The notes below the pieces were generated by a model that did no database searches, was not told where the DNA came from, and was given only the letters and a program-made list of their open reading frames with translations. DNA of 64,000 bases from Prorocentrum cordatum (taxonomy: Eukaryota; Sar; Dinophyceae; Prorocentrales; Prorocentraceae), in NCBI GenBank assembly GCA_963575745.1, contig CAUYUJ010014753.1:21001-85000 (forward strand), written 5' to 3'. The first letter of the stretch is position 1; every line of letters starts with the position of its first letter. The position numbers and the translations under genes are program-made. Shown piece after piece: positions 44,084-53,215 of the stretch.

Positions 44084-44705
44084 CGGAGGACTGGACAAGA
44101 GCAGAGACAGACGTCTTCGGAGCTCCGCGCGGGTTTTCTGCATCGGCGCGGGGCCTCCCTGGCGGCGCCTTCGGCGCCGTCCCTGGCGCGCTCCGCGTGC
44201 CAGGGATGGGGGGACCATCGCAGATCCGAGAAGTCCGCGCGGGCCTCCGAAGGCTCGTGTTTATGCTTCTCGATCTTCCTCTACGAGTGGTGGGTGAGGA
44301 CTGGGCGGGGGGATCGTGGCCCCCTCGTGTTCTCTCACCACACCCGCTGACCCCCACTCGCCCGCGCACGCACCTTTGGGCCATGATGCACACACACACA
44401 CACAAATAGACACTCTTCCCGGGCCCCCTCTTCGGCGCCCTCGGAATGCTTTCCAGGTCGCAGGGCGCCGACCGCGGTTGGCTTGAGCGGCTGGTGGCCC
44501 AGAGAGTACGACGGGCGCGAAGGCGTTGGTCATGTCGCGCTCAGTGTTCATGATAGAAGAACGCTTCGCTCTGAGCCACTATCCACGCCATCACTGCCGC
44601 AGCTCTCGTGGCGCCTGTGTGTGATCAACTTTCCAAGTAGCCGCAGTCGTGGTGATCGATGGAGCGTGCGATCTTCGGGGCCGTGAAGGAGAAGGAGTAG
44701 GAGCA
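44084..44705. other. No gene recognised
   Basis: GC-rich DNA with GGCGCCTTCGGCGCCGTCCC hairpin potential near 44165 and a short CACACA run at 44390. No protein family was recognised. Confidence 0.35.
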
Positions 44706-44709
44706 GGGT

Positions 44710-44805
44710 ATAGGAGGAGGAGGAGGAGGAGGAGGAGGAGGAGGAGGAGGAGGAGAGGAGGAGAAGGAGGAGGAGGAGGAGAAGGGGGTGAGAGCGGAGA
44801 AGGAG
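44710..44805. repeat. (GAG)n purine array
   Basis: GAG/GGA triplets with AAG interruptions, about 95 bp. Confidence 0.85.
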
Positions 44806-44809
44806 AAGG

Positions 44810-45349
44810 GGGAGGACGACGACGACGACGTCCAGGAGCCTCCGCAACCCTGGGAAGCTTGAGAAACTTTAAAAACCCTTCCGAGACCGTTGAAGATTGT
44901 TGGAAGACGACGACGAAGAGCCCGGCGAGGCGGCGCTGATCCAGGCGGCCGGCTTCTACCACGATCCGGTCGGCACGTGCCCGCAGGAGGTTTTTTGGGG
45001 GAGGGGGGGGGATTCTCAAGCGTGGAGGAAAGGGGTCGTGGAGACATTCCTCCTCCCCCTCCTCCTCGTCACCTTCCTTTGTCCTCCTAACCCCTCTTGA
45101 CCTTTATTCCCTCCTGTCCGTTATCCCCTTCCTGCTGTCTATTGCCATCTCCTCCCCCATGATGTTCCTCTATCCTCATAGTCCTCTTCCCCTCCATCTT
45201 TCTCTCTCTCTCTCTCTCTCCCTCTCTCCATCTCTCTCGTCTTCATGAACAACTCGTCGTCGCACAGCCAGCAGTGTATGTAGGGCAGACCAGGCGTTTT
45301 GTTTCAGACCTCCACCGATGACAAAGCTGTCTAATATCATAGAGCTACA
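44810..45349. other. No gene recognised; CT run at 45205
   Basis: Unique-looking DNA with a short (CT)n at 45205-45240. No feature was identified. Confidence 0.35.
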
Positions 45350-46128
45350 AGGATGGAAGGTGAGTCGTCTTCAACATGTGGCTACCGCTTCGGCGCCGCG
45401 CACATTTGCTCTTATGTTTTTTCAACTGCAAGAGGATGGAAGGCGGGTCCTTCTCAACATGTGACTTCCGCTTCAGCGACGTGCACACTTGCGTCAGAAA
45501 TGTTCACACTTATGTTTGGCAGCGTAGACCCTAAACAGTGGATTATTGCATTCTCTTCCTGCGACGTCTGTTGTGCAGTATGTGTTCGTTGTAACCTATA
45601 TCGTGCAGTCTTTACACGCCTGCACGGCACAACACATTCGTGTCGCAGTGCATGGGGGTTCTGCACTGGATGCAGCTTCTGCTGGTGTACGCTACGGGGG
45701 TGTGATCCAGGGGGTGCGCAACCTATGCGGGTGCCAGCCACGTCGTGCAGTCCATGTGTGCATCCAGAAGCGCCAGCCAGCGCACGAGGCGCCCACGGGT
45801 GCCGCACACCAGCCGAAAGTCGTGAGTCGCCCGCCGGCGCACGAGGCGCCAACGTGGACCTCACAGGGGGCGACCTGCCGACAGGCCGGGAGCCCAAGCG
45901 GGCGAACGCGGGCGCCCACGGACGTAGTTTTTGAAGGCTCCAGCAAATTGTTTCGATCATGTGGGCCAGCGTGGCTTGCAAACAAAAGTTTGTGGACTCT
46001 GGGTGTGGCAGCTGGGTCGTATGAGCTATGCGGTACATTCTGCGCGGTGCAGGCTGTGTGGTGCAAGCTACGAAGTGCCACCTGCGTGGCGCAATACGTG
46101 CGTGGCGTGGAGGAGGAGGAGGAGGAGG
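45350..46128 (+). repeat. Minisatellite, GTGGTGCAA words and (GGA)n before the LINE
   Basis: 45350-45510 has two ~75-bp units related to 1-170. 45540-45640 and 46000-46110 contain GTGCAG/GTGGTGCAA words. 46109-46128 is a pure GGA run that ends exactly where the SL sequence begins. Confidence 0.6.
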
Positions 46129-46180
46129 TCCGTAGCCATTTGGGCTCAAGCCATTTTGGCTTAAGCCATTTTGGCTCAAG
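46129..46180 (+). other. Three nested spliced-leader sequences (DinoSL relics)
   Basis: 46129-46150 is a full 22-nt dinoflagellate spliced leader with two changes (TCCGTAGCCATTTGGG, then CTCAAG). It is followed by CCATTTTGGCTTAAG (46151-46165) and CCATTTTGGCTCAAG (46166-46180). Each 15-nt relic is the SL minus its first seven bases, as expected when a new SL is spliced at the AG within the older SL (CCGTAG). DinoSL is known from dinoflagellate mRNAs, and tandem relics mark retroposed copies. They sit at the 5' end of the LINE transcript. Confidence 0.92.
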
Positions 46181-46329
46181 CGCCCCGCGTCCGGCGCACT
46201 GCTTTTCACTGCTGGGCGTCTGACCCACCTACATACCCATTTACACACTGCTTCTCGGCATGTCGGCCCGCAGTGCATGCGCCGCCCAGCGCCCTTCTCA
46301 TTCTCGTGCGCGCTCGTTCTCGCACAGAC

Positions 46330-47622
46330 ATGCCTCCTGGCGACAGGGGAACTCGACGCCAGCCTCGATCCGACGACCGAGCTCCTGCAGGCGCCGGGTC
46401 CGGCGCTTCTCATCGGCATCGCCGCTCCGAAGATCGATCCCGCGACGCTGCAGCTGGAGCAGGATCTGCTACACCTCGGAGGAGCCGCAGTCAGCAAGGG
46501 CGTGGTGAGGCGCTCTCCGAAGGCGAACGCGCTGACCCATGGCAGCCTGGCAGCTCTGAGCACCGCGCTGACCCCTGGCAGCCTCGACCCCGCGGCGACG
46601 GCGATCGGCGACCTACTCGCCCCGGCTCCGACGGCGACGGCCGGGATCGGAAGGGCTCCCACAGCCCTGGGCGGGACGATGACGCCCCCAGCACGGACCG
46701 CGCTGACGACGACGACCACGTCACCAGGGCAGAGCATCGCCACGCTCTCAAGGAGTTGGCGTCGAGGATGGGCTCCAGGATCCCCGCCATGGCGGAGGCG
46801 CATAAAGACGCGGCGAACAACACCGCCACCAGATTCAAGAAGATCGCGGCTGACGTCACCAGCCTGGGTTCAGAGATCGCCCAGGAGTGCCAGAATCTCT
46901 TCGGTCGGCGCATCGACACGCTGGAGAAGCGCATGGACGACGTTGACATCACCAACGCGAGACTTGCAGCCAGACTGGACACCCTCGAGAAGGAGCTTGG
47001 GCTCATGCGCGGCGGCGACCCCGGCCCCGCTCCAGCCAGCCTGGCCTGGAACCGCCCCAAGGACACCACCATCCTGCGCGTCGTCGCCCGCGGCCAGGTG
47101 GCGAAGGACCAGGTCAGCGCCTCCCTCACCGACTGGCTCGACGCAGCCAACATCAAACTGGACCGAGTGGAGCTCATCGGCGACGACCTCGGCAAAAGCT
47201 TCACCCTCCAATTCAAAGGTACACGCGAGTGGGCCACCAAACAGGTCACACTCGCCCGGTCCGCCCTTCGGCGTGCTGACGGCTCTTGGCGGTCATTTTC
47301 CTGCCCCGCCCCCAGCGGCGACCTCATCAATCTCGCGGTCGATGAGGATAAGAACCAGCATGACCGCACCCTCGAGTTCAAACTCCGGCAAGCAAGGCGA
47401 GCGCTCACGGCCGCCACCGGGAAACGCTTCTTCGCGGACAAGCAATCGGGTACCATCACCCATGACTGGACCCCCGTGGTCAAGATCGGCGTCGAGCCCG
47501 ACGGCAACGTCGCACTTATGTGGAACGACAAAGGTATCGAATCCCTTGGGCTTCGACGCTCCCAAGTGGCGATGGCCCTGCGAGCCGCTCTCACGCCAGA
47601 CGCCCCGGAGTGGTGTCTTTAA
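46330..47622 (+). CDS. LINE ORF1 protein (coiled coil, nucleic-acid binding type)
   Basis: The in-frame ATG at 46330 (MPPGDRGTRR) gives 430 aa, with a 201-nt leader including the SL. The first ~140 residues are Arg/Asp/Ser-rich and disordered. About residues 145-230 read as a coiled coil (KKIAADVTSLGSEIAQECQN ... LDTLEKELGL). A following segment, TTILRVVARGQVAKDQVSAS to KSFTLQFKGTREWATKQV, resembles an RRM-like fold. This is the usual layout of a LINE ORF1p, which binds element RNA. The stop TAA (47620-47622) overlaps the next frame in the string CTTTAAC, a possible +1 shift site. Confidence 0.7.
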   Translation: MPPGDRGTRRQPRSDDRAPAGAGSGASHRHRRSEDRSRDAAAGAGSATPRRSRSQQGRGEALSEGERADPWQPGSSEHRADPWQPRPRGDGDRRPTRPGSDGDGRDRKGSHSPGRDDDAPSTDRADDDDHVTRAEHRHALKELASRMGSRIPAMAEAHKDAANNTATRFKKIAADVTSLGSEIAQECQNLFGRRIDTLEKRMDDVDITNARLAARLDTLEKELGLMRGGDPGPAPASLAWNRPKDTTILRVVARGQVAKDQVSASLTDWLDAANIKLDRVELIGDDLGKSFTLQFKGTREWATKQVTLARSALRRADGSWRSFSCPAPSGDLINLAVDEDKNQHDRTLEFKLRQARRALTAATGKRFFADKQSGTITHDWTPVVKIGVEPDGNVALMWNDKGIESLGLRRSQVAMALRAALTPDAPEWCL

Positions 47623-48730
47623 CGCATTCGCGCCGCACCACGCCTTCAATATAGCCACGTGGAACAGCAGGGCTCTGACCACCCCGGACAACAAGATCAG
47701 TGACCCGAAGATCCACGCTCTCGGCAATGCTTTGAAGGCGAACGGCATCGTCCTCCTCCAGGAGGTCCGTGACAACGACACCGTCCTCCGCGAGATCCTC
47801 CACCGGGTGCACTCCCAAGGGTACATTTTTTCCTCCTACCTGCCCGAAGGTGTCGTTGGCGGTGGCGTCGTGATCCTGGTCAACCAGATCGCAGGCCGGG
47901 CCGCCCCCGCAGTGGTGTCCCACAACGCTCCCGTACATGGCCGCATCCAGCGGCTCCACCTTCGCCTACCGTGGCCTGCTTGCGCCGACGGCGGCGACCA
48001 GGCCGATGCTGACCATGAGCCGCCACGCGCACCGGATGTCGGTGACCTACCTGACGCTGGCGAGACACTTTCAAGGTCACCAGCCGCGTGCGCCCCCACC
48101 GGGGGCGCGCACAACCACAAAGGAGACCAGGCCGATGCTGACCATGGGCCGCCACGCGCACCGGATGTGGGCGACCTACCTGGCGCCGGCGAGACACCCT
48201 CAAGGTCGCCGGCAGCGTGCGCCCCGGCCGGGAGCGTGCACAACCGCAAGGAACTCATCATTTGGAACGTCCATAACCACGGGCTCAGCGCCATCCGCTC
48301 CAAGACGGCCACCACCGACATGATCGCAGACGCTCGCTGGTCGCAGGAGCCCCCCCAGACGCGGACCTGCTTCGTGGCCGGCGATTTCAGCTGGTCGGAC
48401 GAACTCCCCCTCCGGCGCGGTCAGGTTTCTGGCGAGGCGGCTCTTCTTCCACGGGAACGTCTACCTGGCGCCGATCGCGCGGGGCGCCACTGGCGTGCGA
48501 TGGCGAAGGCCTGCGCGGAGCTCGCCCCAGTCGGCCCGACCACCCACTGGGTTGCTTACACCAAGTCCGCCTCCAAGATCGACAAGATCTTCATCTCCAC
48601 GCCCCCGTGGCTCCTGTGCCAAGGACGCCAGGCCGCCGCGACCAACCTGGACCCCGAGGAGATGCACGTCCTGGGCGCCAGCGACCACGCTGTGCTTGCG
48701 GCGGTGCTCCACAGGGCAGCCTCGCCCTAG
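47621..48730 (+). CDS. LINE ORF2 5' part: APE-type endonuclease
   Basis: The frame shifts +1 relative to ORF1 and has no early ATG, so it may be expressed by frameshifting. The endonuclease signature is visible: NIATWNSRAL (Asn), GIVLLQEVRDND (Glu), IIWNVHNHGL, FVAGDFSWSD (Asp) and GASDHAVLAAVL (catalytic His at the end). Between the strands RIQRLHLRL and ELIIWNVHN lies a ~94-residue insert (47968-48249) made of two 43-residue tandem repeats, unusual for this fold. The domain nicks target DNA to start reverse transcription. The frame ends at TAG 48728-48730, but the same frame continues openly after it. Confidence 0.8.
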   Translation, partial: NAFAPHHAFNIATWNSRALTTPDNKISDPKIHALGNALKANGIVLLQEVRDNDTVLREILHRVHSQGYIFSSYLPEGVVGGGVVILVNQIAGRAAPAVVSHNAPVHGRIQRLHLRLPWPACADGGDQADADHEPPRAPDVGDLPDAGETLSRSPAACAPTGGAHNHKGDQADADHGPPRAPDVGDLPGAGETPSRSPAACAPAGSVHNRKELIIWNVHNHGLSAIRSKTATTDMIADARWSQEPPQTRTCFVAGDFSWSDELPLRRGQVSGEAALLPRERLPGADRAGRHWRAMAKACAELAPVGPTTHWVAYTKSASKIDKIFISTPPWLLCQGRQAAATNLDPEEMHVLGASDHAVLAAVLHRAASP

Positions 48731-49445
48731 GGGGGGGGCCACTCCCCGCAGATCCAGCCGCGCGCGCCAATTCCACGACATTACTTCGAGCACAACCTAT
48801 ATTCTGACTTGGTAGACAAGTACCTGGACGCCGCCAGGATTGAGCAGACGTCTGCGCCTCGCGCTCACATCGCCGCCGCGGCCGTCCTCCAGGAGGTCGC
48901 GAAGGTCATCCGCAACGCCGAGATTCACGGGATGCCCAACGGGGTCCACACGAAAGCTATGGCCACGCGCACGCTCGCGAGGCTCATCCACGGCAATGAC
49001 TTCGAGGCCGTTGCGAGGCTCTGCAGGCTCCACCCGTGGATCTCCGAGTACGCCCACATCGACCTCAATGTCAGTCGCGCCACCCTAACTGACCCCCCTC
49101 GCTTCGCCGCGCTCCACTCCCGGTTGCAGAGGGAGGGGGCGCAGCGCAAGGAGGCAGCCCTCCTTGCTGAGGAGGCCCAGGAGGCCAGCTCCCGGCGCCG
49201 AGCCAAGGAAGCTGGACAAATGCGTGCGCTACGACGTCGTGCTCTGCTCTTCTCGCCCTTCCGGGCAAGGGAAGTTCTCACCGGGATCCGCGTCGAGAGT
49301 CACACGATCGCGGACCTTGAGGGCATCCGCGCTGAGCTGTCCGACTACTGGGGCCGCGTCTTCTCGGCGAAGGCGCCGCCAGGGCCTGGCGCTCGCCGCT
49401 ACCTCGGCCGCTTCAACAGCAGCGCGTTGGCCGGGCAGGTGGGCC
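48731..49445 (+). CDS. LINE ORF2 linker between endonuclease and RT
   Basis: This continues in the endonuclease frame after the TAG. It begins near IPRHYFEHNL and runs through a charged, helix-prone region (REGAQRKEAALLAEEAQEAS). YWGRVFSAK lies before the RT, like the conserved pre-RT motif of LINEs. The frame is lost near 49450, where the RT continues one frame over (CFTKFAEKMPTSASGVDGLP). The shift is probably a mutation in this copy. Confidence 0.65.
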
Positions 49446-49446
49446 C

Positions 49447-51090
49447 GCCAGCGCGCCGTGTTTCACCAAGTTCGCGGAGAAAATGCCGACCAGCGCCTCT
49501 GGTGTCGATGGCCTTCCCTACGCTGCCTGGAAGCACCCCCGTGTCCTTGATGTCCTCTCCTGCTCAGAGTGGATCTGCAGCGGCTCCCCGATGTTCGACT
49601 CCTTCAACCTCGCGACGGCGATCTACGCGCCCAAGGGCCTCGACGAGCACGACGCCGGCGACCTAGTCAGCAGGGCGGCCAGCGACGTGAGGCCGCTCAG
49701 CCTCAAGCTCACCAGCAATAAGATCATCTGCAGCGTTCACCATTGGAAGTGGCAGACGGTGGTTAAGCGCATGGCCCCTCCGAACCAGCGCGGGTTTGTC
49801 AGCGGACGCAACTTTCTCCAGAACATCGTTGACCTCGATATCTACGGCCGCATCGCCGGGCTCTTCCCCTCCGCCGAGCACCCGCTCCTCGTGCTTTTCG
49901 ACTTCGCAGCGGCCTTCCCCTCTGTGGGGTGGGCCTGGCTTTTCAATTGCCTGGACGCGCTCAAACTCCCTGCTGGAATGGCCCACGCCATCAAGATGCT
50001 GTGCCATCATGCTGCTGCGGTCAGTTCCCACGGTCACTACATCCGCTTCGCCTACTGGATCCTCAGCGGCGTCTTGCAGGGATGCCCCCTCAGCGGCGAT
50101 TTGTTTGTAGCGGCCAGTGCGCCGTTCATGTGGGACATGTGGCAGAACGTCGATCTGCGTAAGAACGGAGCCACCAGATGCTGCGCGGACGACGTCGGGG
50201 CGGTCACCTTCGGCGCCTCCGGGCGTCGCGCGCTTGGCCGGATCTTCAGGCTGGCCGAGTCCTTCGCCACGCTCGTGCTCAAGCCCAAAAAGTGCGCCGC
50301 GATGCCACTCGCTGTAAAGCTCAGTTCCGAAGCTATCCGGTCCACGCAGGCACTTCTTGGAGCCGTCTTGCCGTCTTGGGTGCAGTTCAAGGTCGTCGAT
50401 TCGGCAACCTACCTCGGCTCCATCATCGGCCCCTGCGCCACTGCGGCCACCAATCTAGCCGGCCCGCTGTTGAAGTGGCAAGAACGCGCAAGGGCTATTG
50501 CCCGTTCACCTGGCGACGCCTTTGCGAAGGCCGGGCTCTATGTCACCCAGGCGGTTCCGACAGTCTCGTACGTTTCCCAGTTGCTCCCTCTCCCGTGGAA
50601 GCTTCGCGCCACAGAGGTCGGCATCTTCGCGCGGATCCTCAAGGTGCCCCCGACGGCGTGCACCTTCCCAGACTGGCACCACTGGGTCGACTGGGGCGGC
50701 CCCAAGCTCCCTTCCATCGTCGTCCAGGGCGCGGCGGCCATGGCAAGAACGGCAACCACCACGCTCCCGCGCTGGAAGCCCCTCGTGCGGCTCCTCGAGG
50801 ACGCGGCCCAACGCTTTCTCCCCCTGGCGGCACGTGCGCGAGGAGCCCGGGACAACGGCATCTGGGAGAAGCCCCCGTGGACCGACCATTTGGTGGAGGC
50901 CAGCCGCGGCTTCCCCAATCGCCCACACTTCTGCCACCACTCGGATGCCCTCGTCCACGAGATGGCGCACCCGTGGAAGTCCGACGGCGGCTCGAAGGCT
51001 GGGCTCCAGAAGCGGCTCCATCGCACCCTCATGCAGTGCCTCATGTCCTCGACGATGGTAGCAAAGTTCAGGGAGCGCATCGCCAAATAG
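49447..51090 (+). CDS. LINE ORF2 reverse transcriptase
   Basis: All non-LTR RT blocks are present in order: SGVDGLPYAAWK, DVRPLSLKLTSNKIICSVHH, QRGFVSGRNFLQN, VLFDFAAAFPSVG (first catalytic Asp), GVLQGCPLSGDLF, RCCADDVGAVT (ADD catalytic pair), LKPKKCAAMPL and ATYLGSIIG. The usual YADD/FADD is CADD here. The thumb and following region read normally to TAG 51088-51090, after which the same frame stays open. The enzyme would copy the element RNA at the nicked target. Start taken just after the frameshift; no native ATG is implied. Confidence 0.88.
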   Translation, partial: ASAPCFTKFAEKMPTSASGVDGLPYAAWKHPRVLDVLSCSEWICSGSPMFDSFNLATAIYAPKGLDEHDAGDLVSRAASDVRPLSLKLTSNKIICSVHHWKWQTVVKRMAPPNQRGFVSGRNFLQNIVDLDIYGRIAGLFPSAEHPLLVLFDFAAAFPSVGWAWLFNCLDALKLPAGMAHAIKMLCHHAAAVSSHGHYIRFAYWILSGVLQGCPLSGDLFVAASAPFMWDMWQNVDLRKNGATRCCADDVGAVTFGASGRRALGRIFRLAESFATLVLKPKKCAAMPLAVKLSSEAIRSTQALLGAVLPSWVQFKVVDSATYLGSIIGPCATAATNLAGPLLKWQERARAIARSPGDAFAKAGLYVTQAVPTVSYVSQLLPLPWKLRATEVGIFARILKVPPTACTFPDWHHWVDWGGPKLPSIVVQGAAAMARTATTTLPRWKPLVRLLEDAAQRFLPLAARARGARDNGIWEKPPWTDHLVEASRGFPNRPHFCHHSDALVHEMAHPWKSDGGSKAGLQKRLHRTLMQCLMSSTMVAKFRERIAK

Positions 51091-51894
51091 TTTCCGACGG
51101 CCGCCGGCGCCGCGAACTCCCTCGACTGGGACGCCCACCAGGAGCGCCTCCTGACCATGGCCCCAAGCGTGCGGATTGCTGCAACGAAGACGTGGCTTGG
51201 CGCCTGGCCGACGGGACGGCGCATGCAAGGACACGGTCCTGACCGAGTATATCCTTTCGGGTGTGCCCGCGGCGAAGACGACATCTCGCACGTAGTGGCC
51301 CACTGCCCGAGGTTCAACATAGCCTTCGAGGCGGCGGCTCGCAGCTCGGCCGTCCCGCCGCTGGAGCACAAGCTGGGCCTTCTCCCGTCCGTCGAGAGCC
51401 TGCGCAGCGCTGCCACGTCTTGGCACCTGTGGCGCATTGCCAAACACCATCCACAGCGCGGGCACTTCACGGACGAGGCGCTGCGGGACATCGGGGCTGC
51501 GGCACGGTACGCGGTCCGCCTGGCCAGTGGGCGCGTGACGCGGCAGCGGGCACCGACCTCGACGGCCTCATCCTCTTCTTCCTCGGCCTCCCGCTCGACG
51601 GTGCCGCGCCCCCGGCTCACGCCGATGGTGTCCTCGTCTGATTCCGGCGTCCTCGAAGTGAGCTCTTCCTCGGCGGTACCACTCTCGAGCTGGAGCGCTT
51701 CGGCACCAGCCACGCTGCTAGCCTCGCCGATCCGGGACGCCGATGACGACGCTGAGGCGGTTCCTGCGTCAAGGGATTTCCCTCTTGGCGATGATCTGGT
51801 AGCCCGGAGCGCGGGGGCAGCGGCCAGTTCTTGGCCACGTTCACCATCCATGTCAACGGCGACCCGTGAGGTGCCGACCCCGCCTCGGTCGTGA
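51091..51894 (+). CDS. LINE ORF2 C-terminus with Cys-His motif
   Basis: In the same frame as the RT after a TAG, this reads RIAATKTWLGAWPTG, then FGCARGEDDISHVVAHC. That is the C...H...C pattern common near the end of LINE ORF2 proteins. A Ser/Ala-rich, low-complexity tail follows to TGA at 51892-51894. Purine triplets begin about 35 bp later. No RNase H motif was seen. Confidence 0.7.
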   Translation, partial: FPTAAGAANSLDWDAHQERLLTMAPSVRIAATKTWLGAWPTGRRMQGHGPDRVYPFGCARGEDDISHVVAHCPRFNIAFEAAARSSAVPPLEHKLGLLPSVESLRSAATSWHLWRIAKHHPQRGHFTDEALRDIGAAARYAVRLASGRVTRQRAPTSTASSSSSSASRSTVPRPRLTPMVSSSDSGVLEVSSSSAVPLSSWSASAPATLLASPIRDADDDAEAVPASRDFPLGDDLVARSAGAAASSWPRSPSMSTATREVPTPPRS

Positions 51895-51928
51895 TGCAGG
51901 ACGGAGCGGGCCGTGGCGGCACGCTCGC

Positions 51929-52330
51929 GGAGGAGGAGGAGGAGGAGGAGGAGGAGGAGGAGGAGGAGGAGGAGGAGGAGGAGGAGGAGGAGGAGGAGAG
52001 GGAAAGTAGGGAGCAGGCGAACACGCAGGAGAAGGATGAACAGGGAGGCAGAGGGAGGAGAGAGCGAGGAGGAGGGAACAGAGGAGAGAGGGGAGAGGAG
52101 GGAGAAGCCAGGAAGGATGAGGGAGGAGGAAGGGGAGGAGGGAGCAGGAGGAGGAGGAGGAGAAGGAGGGTGGCGCAGCGTGCGAAGCACCCTCATGCCA
52201 TCAGGAAATCAGGAAATCAGGAGGAGGAGGAGGAGGAGGAGGAGGAGGAGGAGGAGGAGGCGGACGAGGAGGAGGAGGAGGAGGAGGAGGAGGAGGAGGA
52301 GGAGGAGGAGGAGGAGCACGGAAGCGGGGG
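51929..52330. repeat. Two (GAG)n arrays 3' of the LINE
   Basis: GGA/GAG triplets fill 51929-51998 and 52217-52320. The DNA between is also purine-rich (GGAGGGAGAAG). They may represent the LINE tail and the interrupted target repeat. Confidence 0.75.
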
Positions 52331-52982
52331 GCGGACAGGGAGGACGAGGGCGGGGGGGCCGCCCCAGGAGTGCCGTAAGCCCAGGGTGCTGCTGGAGTAC
52401 GGGACCCACGACCCGATCTTCAGTTTCGAGGGCACCGCCAAGGTCGTTCGCGACAGGCCTTGCGCCCCAGCACAATGGAGGAGCAGGAGGAGGGAGAAGG
52501 TAGAAAGCCTCCGAAGACCTTCGAAAGCCTCCCGAGGGCTCAGAAAACCTTCGCGAGCAGCTTCTTTCCTGTTTCGAGGGCGCCGCCGAGGTCGTTCGCG
52601 ACAGGCGCGCGGAGGCTCGAGGAGGGGGCTGCCGCGGCGTCGAGGCGGCGAGTGCCGTGGCGTTTCCGCGGGCAGCCGCCTGCCGCAGGCCCAGCGCCTG
52701 CGGCGGCAGCGGTTCGAGTCGACGAGGCCCCCCGTGGCCGGGGCAGCCCCTGCGTTCCTTGCTCGGGGACTAAGAGACGGCCTAGATGGTCTGGTACCGG
52801 AAATTTTCGGTAGCGATTTCGACGCACCCCGAATTTCGGTAGCGACCGGATCTTCGTTTGAGGGCGTTGAAATAGCGGATTTCAGAACGGTCTGATACCG
52901 GTATTGGGCGCTACATTTCGGTATTTCGGTAGCGACCGATCTCTGCGGAGCGCTACCGGAAATTTTCGGTAGCGGACCATCA
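52330..52982. repeat. Degenerate TTTTCGGTAGCG repeats; otherwise unassigned
   Basis: CAGTTTCGAGG...CGTTCGCGACAGG recurs (about 52422 and 52568). From 52795 to 52980 ATTTCGGTAGCGACC recurs several times with GGTCTGGTACCGG-type palindromes. No gene was recognised. Confidence 0.5.
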
Positions 52983-53215
52983 GGGGGGGGTCAGTGCAAA
53001 CGGGGGTCAGCCAGAGCGCCAGATCCTGAAGGATCCTGCGAAGACCCTCTCTGGCTGACCCGGGTTAGGGAGCCGCGCGTGGCCGCGAGGCGGCCGCGCG
53101 TATTGGCTGACCCGGGTTTGCGCAGACTTGCGTTGCAGTTTTTTTTTCCTGCATTGCAGTTTGTGGTTTCCCGCTGACCCGGGTCTGGATTGACCCGGGT
53201 CAGAAGATCCCCGAC
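52983..53215. mobile_element. R230 repeat, copy 2
   Basis: About 230 bp homologous to 12137-12368, with GGGGGTCAGCCAGAGCGCC, GGCCGCGAGGCGGCCGCG and terminal GACCCGGGTCAGAAGATCCC. The ends are not simple inverted repeats. Confidence 0.75.

Larger units (their letters stand above)
46129..51928 (+). mobile_element. Full-length APE-type non-LTR retrotransposon (LINE)
   Basis: The element runs from the SL relics to a GGA array, about 5.8 kb. It carries ORF1, an apurinic-type endonuclease, reverse transcriptase and a C-terminal Cys-His region. GGA repeats lie on both sides (46109-46128 and 51929-51998), suggesting insertion into, or priming on, such a repeat. The copy is damaged by TAG at 48728 and 51088 and a frameshift near 49450. 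No RNase H domain was recognised. The clade cannot be assigned by eye. Confidence 0.88.

Noticed and set aside
46277-47611. Extended N-terminus for the LINE endonuclease frame starting at 46277
   Set aside because: This part overlaps ORF1 in another frame, is Pro/Thr/Ser-rich noise, and shows no motif before NIATWNSRAL.
50538-52196. 552-codon minus-strand ORF across the RT
   Set aside because: It is antisense to a well-supported RT and ends in poly-Leu from the GAG array.
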